Part shown: one piece after another, positions 49,419 to 63,900 of the stretch
Position numbering within the stretch: the stretch's first letter is position 1
Layout: every line of letters begins with the position of its first letter
From: Litomosoides sigmodontis
Taxonomy: Eukaryota; Nematoda; Chromadorea; Rhabditida; Onchocercidae
Length of the DNA: 64,000 nucleotides
Assembly: GCA_963070105.1 (NCBI GenBank)
Contig: OY718807.1
Coordinates: forward strand, 1,116,001 to 1,180,000
Direction: 5' to 3'
Made by a program: the position numbers and the translations under genes
Notes under the pieces: generated by a model
What the model was told of the DNA's origin: nothing
The model's database searches: none
Seen by the model: only the letters and a program-made list of their open reading frames with translations

Positions 49419-52299
49419 ATGAACGGAGAGATTTCTTTGAAAGATTTGAAAGCGCTTCTAGACGATAACAACATAGATTTGAGTATGCATCAGCTAGTGT
49501 CTATTCCAACAAAGTCTTTGGTAAGTGTTTCACTCGGTAGAAAACTTATTTAGCACTCAATGTTTACAAATTGTCTTTTACGAAAAGATTATTTTGCAAA
49601 TATAAAACTTTACCGTTTTCTATCTTTTAATGTTTCACGGTGCAGTACACTTTAATTGCAGAGTAAAATCCCTCGTGCCACACACCTCGATTTTTCAAAC
49701 AATTTAATAACATCGATTCCAGCGGATTTCTGCTGGTTAACGCATATCACCAAATTAGATCTCAGCAACAACCATATCATCCATTTGCCGGAAGAATTCG
49801 GCAAACTAGTCAACCTCGTTCATCTCGACCTTTACAAAAATGAAATTGAAGTAAAACAACACAAAATTCTGAATTTGTTCTAGTAAAGTTTTACATCAGC
49901 CCTGCTTCTGTAATTTAGCCTAAGCACAGTCTAATTTGTTCCGAACATTTTGGTAATTCTCATTACTCAAACATTGTTTAAAGCACGATTAAGATTAATT
50001 AGCGAAACTAACGGTAACACTTCAGGAACTCCCTTTATCATTCGGTGAATTAGCTTCGCTAAAATGGTTGGATCTTAAAGGCAATCCTATGGAATTAGAG
50101 CTTTCACAAGCAGCGGGTGATTGTTTGGATGAAAAAGGCTGTAAAACAGCTGCTTTAAACGTTGTGCGACTTATGCGTGATCGGTCTGCCAGGCAACACC
50201 GACTTCTTGAAAAACAGAAATTTATGAAGAAACGTATGGATTTCCCTTTAAATTCAGTCTATAGGTACTGTTACAGTTATGCGGATGATGTCTGCAATTA
50301 AAACCATGCCTGATTAGATTGTTTTTGTAAAGATTTATACAGTGATTGGCGCCATGGTTGATGAGAAATAATGTAACATGCGCTGTTTCTCAAAACAATT
50401 ATGTAAATGTCTATATTGCTGTGAAAAGCTGTAACATTTGAAAGCAAACATTTGGAAGTGAACGTTTTATTCTTTTTGGTCAGAGTTTAAAGTGAAAGAA
50501 AGTTATCCTTGAAATTGGAAGAAAGCATGTGATTTGACTCATTTTAGAATATCGGGAGAACGATGCAGCCGTTCATGGCTTAACTAGTAAAAAAGAAAAA
50601 ACAAAGAAAAAGAAAAATAAGTACCGAGATGTAACGTATGAACAGTTGGAGCCAGACACTGATCGTGCGCAACAAAATAGTAATATTTATTTTTCCTTGT
50701 TGTATAAATTTTTTTAGCGACTTATTTAGTCAGAATCTTGTTGGTTGTCAGAAGTTCGAAAAAGTTTTTGATACCTTAAAATATACATCATTGCCTGTTG
50801 GATCATGAATGCTCACTTTCACAAACAATGGTCCCTACGAAAAATAAGTGTGTTATTCCAGGTCCTCGTACCGTACCAAGCAATAATGAAAAATCAACTC
50901 GTGAAACGAAAAGAAACGGAAAGTGCAAATCAAATAGCGGCCAGTTCTTTTTCTTTTTCAAATACATGTTTATAAATTCTTCTTGTCTTTGTTGCATAGA
51001 AACATAATAGAAGATTGAAACACCCGAAACACTTATCAAATGAAACAATAACTAATAATGCCACTTGCTGATGCTTGCTTATCTGCTTCACAGAGCGCGT
51101 TGTGGGTAAACAAAGACTACTGCACCTATCATATCTGTCATATGGTTGTCAAACTGCAGCCTGAATTGCTAGTGAAAAGTAACATGCTGATTAAGCATTG
51201 TTTGGAATATTGTCACCGAATACATTTAATTTATTTAGTAATTGTAAGAAAGAGATATAAATGCAGTGAACATTTGCTAGTCTTTTAGTGTTGTCTCTTT
51301 GGCGGAAAATTTTAATTATTTTGTTCGTTCTTACTGTGGTCATACCGTTATTTTCTGCTATTATGGTGGTGACGAACTGTGTTGGTGAACCACAGAACTG
51401 GTTGTTATCATCAAAGTCATTCTGTGAAGATTTACAAACGGTAGTGGAAAAGCATTCGGTTAGTTTCGATCTTGTATTTTTCTATAAACTTAAGGCGTGG
51501 ATTTTTATTTATGTCATTTTAGTCCTTCCTGATTTTTAAAATTCATAATTTTGGTAAATCGTGGAAGTAGAAATGGTAAGTGCTTACATGTAGCTAAAGT
51601 AAAAGGATGGTTGGCCTTATAGAACAACTTTTGTACTTTTGAAAATTATTAATTTGCAGCTTCCACCAACGATTTTTGATAATTTCTTTCTCTCAATCAC
51701 ATCATTATTGAAGCCGTATGTTGATGCTGCTAGTGCAGGTTGGGAGACTTTGGAGAAGGAGTATGATTTGTCCTCTTACATTAAAGATTCCTACGATTTA
51801 CTTTATAAAAAATTCGTCTCAGTGGCATTATTAGTGCAAGGCTACGCGGCGTATAATGTGTGTTTTCTTTTCTTGATTATCAGTTTGGTTAAGTATAGAT
51901 GCTTTCCTTTTTTTTTAATTTCTTGATAGCCCTAATTAGTCTAAATGTTTTCAAATCACTCAGTGCTTGTTCTCAAGAAAATGACAGCGTTTGTATGCCA
52001 CAGCTGGCACGTTTTATCTTTATGCATAAAAAACTTGAGATAGTTTATCGCATTCTTTGAGTACTGTTGCATTTTTTACTTGTTCCTTGTGTCGAAGCAT
52101 AATTTTCTAGAATTCAAAGCTTAGTTTCAAGTACTTTCTTTTTAAATCCTGCTTCTTATAGTACGACAATTTAATGATCTTTTATAATACATATGCCGCG
52201 GATGCTGTTAATAATGCGACAAAGGATATATGGCTTTTATTGAGGATATTTGGCTTAATGATCACAGATTTATTGATGACTATTGTTGGTAAGCATTGA
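49419..52299 (+). CDS. LRRC59: LRRC59-type leucine-rich-repeat ER membrane protein
   Basis: LRRC59 is a tail-anchored ER protein that binds ribosomes and is linked to nuclear import of cargo in vertebrates. Exons 49419-49520, 49662-49850 and 50027-50233 join in phase and match the family closely: NNIDLSMHQLVSIP, then repeats THLDFSNNLITSIPADFCWL, KLDLSNNHIIHLPEEFGKL, VHLDLYKNEIE and LKWLDLKGNPMEL, then the signature AGDCLDEKGCK. A basic linker follows (about 50549-50680, KKEKTKKKKNKYRD). An exon from 51289 gives WRKILIILFVLTVVIPLFSA, the membrane helix, as in vertebrates. Two more exons (about 51660-51860 and 52160-52299) add AGWETLEKEYDLSSY and a hydrophobic LLLRIFGLMITDLLMTIVG before TGA. 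The linker exons at 50860-51288 could not be joined with certain phase, and the last exon might instead splice at GTTG|GTAAGC to a further one. Confidence 0.88.
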
Positions 52300-54902
52300 T
52301 TAGAAATTTTTCTTTCTTCAAATGAACAGTAATTTCGAGGAAAGTTAATGGAAGGGTCCTGTTTCTGTTATTTCTTTGAGGCCAAAAATTATCAGCAGAA
52401 ATTTACATTCACATGTCATGAGCTGGCTGAAATTTGACAATGTTAGTTATGGGTACATTTTGTGTTCGCTATCAACTGCAACCTCATGTACGTTCATATA
52501 ATATATAGTTTTCTAAGCTATATAACCAGGTTTGAACTTTCCATGATGATTTTTCATGCTCTTATACTACGGATAGGCAGTTTGAATTTTATATAAGCAT
52601 TGCTTGCAGGCGAAGGTTGCTTCTTTGTTTCTTCGATCGTTGAAAAAATATTTACATATATGTAGAGAAATGATCAGTTGGCAGAAGTATTGCAAAACTG
52701 GTGGAGCAGTGAAATAAAGTGAAATAAAGCGATGATAAGTCTTTTGCTTCCTTTAACTAACATGGTGTTTCTTCCTCTCATGTTTTGCGGGTATCGTGCT
52801 TTTTCAGTGATATAGCACTCTATATTTACAGCTGGGAAACATATTACTCTTAAATGTTGTTCATATTCTACCATTATTGGAGATTGTTTCATTCCTCGTT
52901 TTTTTTATTTCATTTAGAGCATGATTGAATAGTTTGAAATCACTAGGTTTTATGTGTTGACTCACATTGCTGATTTTCTTTATGCATATGCACTGTTGTG
53001 TATCAATCAGTTGTTTGAATCATTCATGGTGCTGTTGCGACAATAGTTATATTGATGTTTGATAAATGGAAAACTTGAAGTTGTCGTTTGTTATTGTTAT
53101 AGAGCACCTCTACTATCAGTAAAATTCTGATAAAGTATGAAAATTATCCTCTGAATGCAGTGAAATAAAAAAATAAATTCGCTAAATTCTGTCAGAAGGT
53201 TTCTGCTGTCATCTTTTTTTCCGTTTATTTTCATTCTCCCCTTTTACCACCACTTTACTCGGACTTCCACATTGCTGCTTCACAATTCAAAAGTTTCGAG
53301 CTTTCCGGAACTTTTCCAAAACAGTTTTTTGTCTAGCATCTTTCCTTCCCCAGCATTAGCGAAATAGCAAAACGATTCTTCATAATTTGGATTTTTTCCT
53401 CTTTGTATTTTCTCTCTTTACCGTCGGCAGTACCGAAGTTCCGAGATTTGGAATGAAATTAAAAGCGAAAATGTTCATACTACTTTTCTCGGTTGAAGTG
53501 ACGACGTATAGCAGCATAACTGCATCATAATTTTTTCAGTGGAGTAGATGCATGTGTACTCAAATGTAACCAAAGATTTATTTTGAACGGTGGATCCTGT
53601 GAATATGCTCTTATCACAATGAAATAACCAGAGCGGGATGGGAAATAAAACCGAATTACACAAATGCCATTAAACAGTAGCGAGTGTACTTCATTCCAAC
53701 ATAATTACATTTAATGTGTGTTGAAATTCGAAAGACTTGGTTGGAAAGAACAGGAATTCCGTTCTGACTCTCAGTTAAGAATGAAAAATAAGCTCAGTAG
53801 CAACAAATCTCGACTATCAGAATATTAGAAACCTGAACTAGCGATTACATCCAACTATATGAGTTCATAAACTGATAAGTCTAAGGCACTTCTTTTGGCT
53901 GTCTCTACTTCGCAGTACATATAATTTAGAACAAGCTTTTCAGAGAAAGCCTTATTTTGCTACTCTTTTGATCAACAGATACAGTTTTTGGAACTTTGTT
54001 AGCATTATCTGAATAAAAAGAAAGTACTGCAGAGTTGAACAGGTATGAGAATGATAAATTAAAAGATAAAATCTTGAAAATTTATTGTACGGTCTCACTG
54101 GTAGAGAGAAAACCCACAAAGATCCGAAGATTTACGGCCCATAAAAAATGAAAAACTTTCAAGTATAACAGCAAGTGACATCTAATAGAAATCAATAATC
54201 ACATTATAGCACCAATCGAAGACGCAAAACAGCTAACGAATTTTAATTAGTTTAATGAGAAATTGAAATTCAAGGGGAAATTTGAACTGGATTAATGATA
54301 AAAGCATAGTAATATTAGAAGAGAAAAAGCAATTTTGAAACCATAGAAATTCAAATATGAGGAGTATTTCATGAAATTCTACAGCGGAAACGATTTGTAG
54401 GTATGAAAACATTGAGGTGTGCTATATTTGTTCTTCACAGAAAGAAGGTACAAAGAATAATTTACAAGTGATTTTGTACCCATAAAAACAGAATATATAC
54501 GCATAACTGGTAGATGGATATTCGACAAACTACTTGAAAAATGCAAATTTTATAAATCCTAAATAGGTCGTTCAAATGGTTATTGGGTTTTTCAATATCA
54601 CATTGTTTTAAAGAAGCATTTGAGAATCTAAAGCAAGTTTCAAATTCTATAGCCACAACTGAATTAAAGAGAAAGGAACTATAGCGATGAGACCCATTCG
54701 TGAAGGAATTTAACAAACTTTAAGTGCTAACTCCTCCGATGGAGTCCAAAATATGCATGGAGTTCCTTAATTCCATTTCATCTGCAGTGGATATCTTATC
54801 TGCTTTATCCTCGACTAACGAAAGCTGAAAAATTCTGAGGTACTCATAAAAAATTATACATTATGATATTCTGAAGCCTCGTCTTAGAATTTGCCAGAAA
54901 TT
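52300..54902. other. Convergent intergenic region between LRRC59 and the DOCK gene
   Basis: About 2.6 kb between two genes transcribed toward each other, so it holds both 3' ends. Two AATAAA words near 52712-52728 could be polyadenylation signals for the LRRC59 transcript. No other exon or RNA gene was supported. Confidence 0.4.
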
Positions 54903-57900
54903 CTAGCAAAAATTCTGGAACTGTTCATCAATAAAAGGACATACAGTATTTCCGAAGTAGCCGTTGAGCCTTTCCATCATTGCCGCAAATGCGTTCTTAA
55001 GCATGTTGTGGTATTCAATTTGATCCTCACCAATAGCTGCTTCATTTGCTTCTAATGCTTCTGCGCAAACCGATACAAGACACCTGTAAGTGGACTTCCA
55101 ATTGCTTAACTGGAGCAAGTGAAATTATTTGTAAACCCTCCAAACATGAGGCTGCTTACACTGCTCTTTACCAAATTATATAAATATCGCCTCCTTGCAA
55201 ATTTGTAATAGCGCAGCTCTCCTTAAAAATTTAATAGTACCTAAAAGCATCAGCCAATTTCTTAATACCACTAGGACCATAAAGAATTTTCTGTGCTGGT
55301 GTTGTAAATGCTTCTGCATAGGCAAGTGGACCAACATTCACCTGCAAAGAGACACTCCATCTATAATAGTGAATAAAAAATTTTGATACGTTTAGAAATT
55401 TGAGCTGAGTAACTTCTCTTCACATAAATGGTAAAATGTTTTCATAAAAAAAATATAATTTTCAATTTCTGAAGACCCTCAGCGCGAAATAAAAAGAATA
55501 AATCAAAGCTAACAGTAGGTTGTATAGCTCCCTGTAACAGCAGCTGCAATCCTTTGACATCTAAACGTTTCGTTGGCTCGCCGGTAGCTGATGCTGCATC
55601 TAAGGTTCGTCGTAATTGTTTTGATTTGAAAATAAGTTTATCGCATGCTAATTCCAATGGTGACAAAAAGGTTTCGAATTGGTTCACGACACGTGAACGG
55701 CGTCTTGTATTCGGAAAACTATCTTCAACTAAAATTTCCTTTTGACAACTTGAAAAGAAAGAAGAATAGTAGATAATGGAAAATTTTAATCACTTTTCCT
55801 TCCCTCCTCTGAATGTTTTCCAAACAATGCGACCACGAGATAATGTCTAAATCATACCAAATGATTAAAAAAGCATAAAATTGAACTTTCTTAATTTTCA
55901 CAGGTTTTATATAGAAATAAAACTTTCACCTGTAATACAAATACGTTTAAGTGCTTGACGAGCAACTTGTGGTGCATCGGTTGGTATTTTCTCATCAATC
56001 ACCGACACTTCGTAAAAGAAATCTCGTATGTTTGTATGAGCTTCATAACTACTCACATCATATCCGTTCATGCAAGGTTCAATATGCATCATTTGTACAT
56101 AAGCTATCGATTCTTCTAATTTGGTTTCATCAACCTATAAATAAGTTATTCCAGTTTACTCCTTTTCGTCACTTGTTCAGTGTTTCAAATAGTCTGAAAC
56201 ATACAACTGATCTGCACAAATATAGAACGTATTTTATTGCTACATAATATATCACTTTTCAATTTGTAACAATACAACTGACAACTACTGAAAAGTTCGC
56301 TAATAAAAATACGTGGCAAATTATATGGACCACATAATTTAAAGTTTATATTGCTTGGAATGTAGAATTTTTACATGTAGCAACCAGAACATATGGTAGT
56401 AAAATAAAAATTGGTACCTCTCTTCCCGTGATAATTTGTACTCGATCATGACCAAGGACACAACGGCATGAATATGTCATGCGTTCACAAGCTTCTACTA
56501 ACGAGGTATGGCCTACTTCACGATAAACCCATTCCGTATTGTGTTGCTCTCTGAAATTGAAATATGTAATGCTATCACAGCGCACTCAGACAAAATATTT
56601 GCAATAGTTTTTAGAGACAATTTGCAGTTCGAATAAAGTATTATATAAATTTAGAAAAGCGAGAAGGCAGGAAATAAAGCTCACTGCGGGTGTGGTGAGC
56701 TCTATCTCCTGAAATGTGAAAAACAATCTCAAATCTAAATTGGCATCAACTTCTATTACTGATAGCAATGACTTTATTGATTTTAATAAATGTATTAAAA
56801 ACGTACCCAAAATGTTTGGATCCATAGAAAAGTACTTTAAAATACGTCCCTAGGTGCCGTTTGCCACTGACTTTCATTTGATTCGCTAAAGCGTATGCTT
56901 GTTGCAATTCAGCATATATGCTAACCAACGCCTAACGGAAAAGTTAAATTGCAAAAAAATGAAACACGTTTTACTAAAACAGTAAATTAGAATTTCTCTT
57001 CGTTTTTAAGACAAAAAATGAAACTACTCGATAATTTTTTTGTTGCTCATACACTGGAATTGCTAAGCGACAAACCGGTCCTACTGCTTCATATCTTTCA
57101 GCCATAATTAATGTCTGAACCAATTTTTCTACTTTTGTAGTGAAAATATCCTGAAAACTGATTTTGCAGTGGAAATACTAAAAATTCAAGAAGCTGAAAG
57201 GTTTATCAGCAGAATATTTCTTACTAATCTCATAGCTTACCAAACTGAATCCTGCTTGTTGTATAATTTCTGAATCTGTATCATTTACAATTTCTTCTTT
57301 AGCTATCGCATCGTTAATGCAGGTCAGCAAATCCCAGTCAATTTTCGTATATCCTGATTTGATTAAATCAATCAGATCACATGTATTGATCGGCTGTTTG
57401 CATTAAATATCTACGCACATGTATAGCCAAATTTTTAAACTTTAAAATTATATACAGCGCACACAGTATGCCACAATTTTTCATGTACAAAAGTTACACA
57501 AATTAAGCAAACCGTTTATGGCAAGCTCTCGACCGATAATGGCAATGACATGAGCTTCACAAACAGCTGCTTCAGAAAACCAACGATCACGAATGTGTGT
57601 TTCAGCAAGTGTTTCAAACCAAGCACTTCTCAGCGCTGCCGATCCTCGATAGCTATCAGCCAATTGTACATGCAAATCAGCTAATCGGATCTATAAAAGC
57701 GTCACAAAGCAATACTTTTATGGGAAGAAGAAAATCACCTTAACGAACAAGTAAATAAATAAATAAGAATTTCACTTTAAGCCGTCGGATAGAGCGTTTC
57801 TCATACAGCAAGTACCTTACCCATTTTTCAAATCATAATAAGCTATATATTAATTATTTCTTACAACAACAAATGTAAAGGCTATCCTTTATGAATTCTA

Positions 57901-60900
57901 ATGAAAACAGTTGAAAATTGTACATAACGTTTAAAACTAAACAAAATGCATTAAAAAATACAGGATCATCAACAGCTTTCGCAAGAGCGCCAGTTGCCGA
58001 AAGGACACCTCGCAACTGTTGAATCAATTCCTGAAAGGAACCAAAACTGTGCTAAATGACCTCATGTAAAAGGGAAATTACATTAAATATGACTGGAAAA
58101 ATATGATGTACCATGCCTCTCACTTTTATTCCAACTAAGACTTGAATTCAGACTGGAAATGACAAAGAAGCATACTTCCACTCCTCGTTCAAAATATGTC
58201 GGCCTGGTTCCAGACGTAGGTTCCACTAATATTTCCAAAATTCTAAGTCCGTGTTCGAAACGACTTCTATCAATAAGAGGAACCTTTTTTCCAAGCAATC
58301 TAAAATAGAAACAAGAAGACGTAATCTAAAATCTCAAACAAAATCTAAGCCAATTTATTAATATTCGGATATCGCCATTTTGAATGAGAAGCACTGATTA
58401 AAACAATTTCAAACAACTAAAATACTGAAAAGATTCGTCTGAGATGATGACACTACTATTTTGATAAGTTTCGCAAAACTTAATTTTTCCCAAGTATTGC
58501 AAAATTTTGTGCGTTGACGGAAGTGATTTAAATCACATAAATTGATTTAACACATTCGATATAAAAACCAACCTTGCTAATGCGACTCCAGTCTGAGAAC
58601 CAGGTCGACCAAGGCGCTGAACATCGAAGACTTTCGGGGATTTTGTCACACTTAAACTGGCTGCAGGAAAGCGCACTATAATGATCATAAAATTATCGCA
58701 TAAATTTTTATTGAGCTGAAATGTAGGAAGTCCTTTGAAAATCAAGATGTCATTTCGTGTTTCTAATCGGATACTGATAATTGAATCAAAAAGAGCAGAA
58801 ACTGATATTATTGAAGCACACAAAAATAGAAGGACAAAGTTAATTATATTTTCACGATAATGCATGCTTTGTCGAAAGAACCTGTTTTCGACGTGCAATC
58901 ATAACCATTTCTTAGAATCAAATGTAACAGTGCTGCAGCGGCACTCTGTATCTTTGGAAGTCGACTATTCATCTGGAGTAAAAGTGATTCGATCAACAAA
59001 GCTAAGCCATAAAGAGGACCACTTTCGAAAAGATGAACGCGAAACTAAAATGAAATTTATTTTTTTGTTTGGATCTTTGACTCATAAGAATTAACTTCAA
59101 TGTTATCGCTTCTCCCAAATGCTCTAAATATAGCTATGAGCATAAAAGTTTCTCATGAAGGATTGTGACACTGCCTAGCGCAAATCCACTTTTATTTTCT
59201 TTAAAATTATCGCTAACAAGAATGCATCTACATTCCCAAAAAATAGTTCAAGTGAAAGAAACCGACGAATACTTACGTTCACACAGATGATGTTAGTGAC
59301 TTTTAAATCATTAATAGGTAATTGAAAACTTACTAAACCAACGAAAATAGCAAGTGCAGCGAGGGTATGATGTCGCACAGCTTCTGGCCAATAATCATCT
59401 AGCAGTGATAATAAAAGACGAAGAAGATGGTAAAAACTTTTATTTCCTTCAGGATTCGTCGAATTTTTAATAATACTCTTAAACAAGTCATCGTTTCAAA
59501 CAATACTGCAGAAAAAACCTTTGGATCGATACTGTTTCAAAAAAGAAAGAAATTAATACAAGAAATCTCCATATAAAGTATCATAATGACACCATTTTTA
59601 ATTTCAGTAATACTCTATTTGTCTGTAAAACATATTTATGTGAATTGTAACTTGCTGTGAGTTGTAATAAAGTATCATCGTGCAAAACTTTAGCAATCAA
59701 ATATTGAATGAAAAAAGCTTACGGAAACACGCTGAGCTAACACTTGCACAGTTTCTAAAACAATCAAAGCTATCTCTTGAGTTAGATTTGATTCTTGCAA
59801 CACACTGAATGGAGTTGCATCCTCTACATCGGTTTCAACGCAAGGCTTTGTAGACAAAGGATCTAAAACCAGTGAAAGCGCTGGATTTCCGGAGATATCC
59901 ATTAATCTTATTTTATTGTAAACTGTTTGCACACTATGATACAGTTAACGAATAACTGTTTAATATCGATCCCACGTAAGAGATGAGTATTTAGAAACGG
60001 TCAATCGGACCTTGGGAAATAAAATTTTACTAAAATACCGAACTACATTCATAAAGATAAAGAATTAGTTAAATCATTACGCACATAAAGCAAAATTAAA
60101 ATAGATGAATATCGACCTGTTCCGAGAGAACCAAAGCCGCTTGACTGTGATGTTCGGCTATCTATTGTAGTCGAATTAGTACCAATTATGCCAGTTGAAG
60201 TAGAATGCGGCAAAATAACCAGTGTTTTTCGTGTGCCTCGTATTCTACAAAGATATACCTAACTTGCCCAATCAGTTCTCAAACCAAATTTCTGGATTTT
60301 TGCGAACGAACAACAAAATAATAATGCTATTCTAGCAATCAAAAGAGATACATTTCATAGAGAGATTTACTTTCCTAACGAAGTACTTCCTTTTTGAACT
60401 TTGATATAGCAATCCATTACAATATAATTTATTTACTGATCGACACATGTAAGAATTTAACTTTTACAAAAGAATTTAGAACTCACTTGTTAGATGTCCG
60501 TTGTAGAGTGTCATTTTTACCATGATATCTGAAGAAATCGAGAGCAATACGCAACAAATAGATGAAACTATTCAGTGAACCACTTGATTCATATCGAGAT
60601 ATCATTGCAGCCAGGATTTTACGTGGGAGGAAGTGTAGTAAATAAAGAGTACACAACATCAAATCTCGCGATTCACCCTGGAAAATTGAATTGATCTATT
60701 GAAAAAAAAACCATCACACAGTAGGCATAATGTGCATTTGCAAGTGTAAGGTAAGAAAATAAATTTGAAATTCACTTGACAAACACAAAACATTATTGCA
60801 GCATACTACATTAAGGCATATTGTTCCATAAAAAGAATTTAAAAAATCGCTAAAAGGAAACATATGAAGAGGACAAAGACTATTTATCCCTTCCAGTAGA

Positions 60901-63900
60901 ATATCTATTGATAATTTTTTTATTGGTGACGGATTTTATTTTTTTTAACTAGATATTCTATATTCAGTTAAAAAAAATTTAATCTATCGCTCATTCCACT
61001 AGAACCATCTTTTGTCGGACTCTTTTTTTCTTTCAACAAATTTTGGAATCCAGTTAAAAGTATTTAAAACATATATCAGTGCAATAAGAAAAAATACAAA
61101 GGAACCGTACTCGGTCCAGCTTTTCCATTAAACCGGCGACACAAGGTACAGGGCTAACTTTTTCAGCACAAGATTGATGCGAAGAACTGCTTCTCAGAGA
61201 ATATCCCATTCTAGATAACAATCCGTGGGATGGCAAGGATAATGAACGACCTGAACACAAAACCGGGTAGATTACAGTGTATAAAGAAAAAAGTAAAATT
61301 TTTTTTATAAATCTCACACTTCCTCAACCCCACTAACAGTAACGGTATCAATTACTATTTCGCAAAAAAGTTCAAGATAGAGAGATTAAATACGCATCCT
61401 AAAATAAGGTGAAAAGCAAATGCAATGAAGTTAAGGCAATTTTTAAGCCAGTATTCCATTATTTTCGGCATTACAGAAAAACGAAAGGGCCTTAAAACAT
61501 TAGATAAAGTTCCAATTCAGATATTTCTACCAGCAGCAGTAGGACCGGTGGGTGATAAGCTTTGTGTATCTGCTTTAGCAGCTGATTCAAATTCCGCCAC
61601 ATTATCAAGTACCAAACTGATCAACGGAGAATACAGTGTAGCAATACAACTTTGAGTGCTCTGAAAAAATATGTTTCACAGCTTGGAAAAATGTATCCAC
61701 ATTCAAACTATCATAGGCTTTAAAAAATGAGAAAACCTTTAGTCATCTCCATTTTGAATATTTCTACGTATATTTTACCAATGTGCAGTTTGATCTCACT
61801 TTTCAATAAGAATTGATATTCATTTCAGATATGGAAGAGATATTTTTATTATTTTGTTACGGTAAAAATAAAAATATGAGGAAAAAAACAAGGAATTGAT
61901 TTAGATCGTTCATAACAAACTAATTAACTAAAGTAAAATTTTAAATCAACTGACAGAAAAATTTGCTTACAGTGTCCATATACCGCTTATCACTAGCATG
62001 TTTTGCAAACAAGTTTCTCAATAATGCAACCATTCTTCGTCTATAATCACGAGGCTCCCGAAGTGATGCATTCAATTCTTGATACAGCAAACCAACTGGA
62101 AAGTGGTGCTTGCAATAAGACGCTGAGAGAATAAATTCGTCCGAACATCGACTAACTGCAAATTGATAAAAAATATACTCCCCCCCAAACTTCATGCAAA
62201 AAAAGCGAAAACATATCTCCAATAAAAGTAAACGATATTTTTGAGAAATCAAAAACTTTGAATCTCGACAAATTATGAACCATAATTTTGAATGGCATAG
62301 AACTGGAGGTAAGACTAGAAACTAGTATGGTCACATAAAGATTTTCTAATTTTTAAACGATTAAACAGAACACATTTCTCTACCATATAATCTAAATATC
62401 AAATTATTTCTGCTGTTTAGGTTATGCAGATCAGCAATGTAAAGAAATAGGTGGAACTCATTTAATAAAAAGAATTTCGTAAACACAAGCTTACAATAAT
62501 TGCCGTCGTCCCCATTGCCATTGTTTATCGGAGGTGAGAAAAATTTTGAAAATAAATTCGTAAACAGACTGCCAGTATTAGAGTTCACGACTATAAATAA
62601 AGTCAAATGAATTCTTCGAATTAATAAGTTATAGAGACATATCAACTTATTTCAGTTGTTTGCCGATCTTCTTGATATCTGCATTTTATTCCCTCAATTT
62701 TATGGTTTCTGGATAAAAAACAAATCGGAAAGAGCTTGCTTCTTGGCGTGCGGAAACACAATAAATTCCAGTTATTATTGGACTGGAAAAATGTGTCGTG
62801 TTGACCTGTTAATTAAAAACACTAAGAAAATACATACATATATTATCTGTACTTTGCATGCTGTTCTTCCTGATAATATTTCCGGAAGTATCACACATAA
62901 GCGGTAAGCATAATGATATCCAATGTTCATGACTACTAATTATGTGCAAAAATTCTAGTTTGTAATCAAGCATAGTCTGCAAACAGGGTTAGTACAAAGT
63001 TTTCTTTTCTATGTTCTCAGTTCAGCAAGTTGTACTTTATTTTTCAGCTGATCCAGATGATTGCATGAAAGGTCATTAAATAAACTGTATAATATACAGT
63101 TTGCCATAACATCTGTTTTTCTGAAAAAACTTCCACCAGCTTGAACCCATCATCATTAATTATGACAAAATACAACCCTCGTCTTATCAAATTATTTTCC
63201 CAGATCACAGAGTGTGTCTAAACCATATGACTGATTTGAAAAATGGACGTACCCTTGAAAAGCTTTCATCCATACTTTCAACAATATGATGTATCCAGGA
63301 AAATACGGATCCACGATTCATAAAACTCAAGCAGTACTAAAATTCCTTCAGGATTTTAAAACCTCATTCCATTTAACGAGCTCAAAATTCACAGAAACTT
63401 ATTAAGCACTCAAATACAACACACAAAAACCTATCAATCATTTTGATAACATTTTTCAATAAGTCTTAACACTTAAAAATATCCGTTAATTCATATCGAC
63501 AAAATATTACCCTCAAGAAATAAGCTACAGCTGAATTTGCCAGTCGACATTCTTGGGGAATATCTCCATGTTTTAATACGATAAGAGGCACAATTTTCTC
63601 AATTAATTGTTCAATTCTAAACAGCAATTCTTGTGAAAAACGGTTTTCTCTTGGTACCTTAAATATAGGCGAATAAAAAATTTTGAGATAAAATTATAAT
63701 GAATATACAAAAATCTTTCTTTAATTTAAACATGTTTATACATACTAAAAGAATTAAACCTTATATAAACCAACGTCGAACAACCATAATGCCATACTCT
63801 TCGCAACAACAACAAGAAGAAACCAAAGTTGCCGGAATGCTGAGGCAAGCAAGCCATTATCTGCCTGAACAGAGCCGATCTAAAAAGGTACCGTTTCAAA

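Noticed and set aside
55794..55846. A possible extra DOCK exon whose translation contains TLSRGR, similar to a DOCK10 segment
   Set aside because: Using it forces a premature donor in the preceding exon. The simpler join from 55930 (ACAG|GTGAAA) to 55728 (TTTTAG|TTGAAG) keeps phase and aligns ALKRICIT and EDSFPN with the family in the expected spacing.
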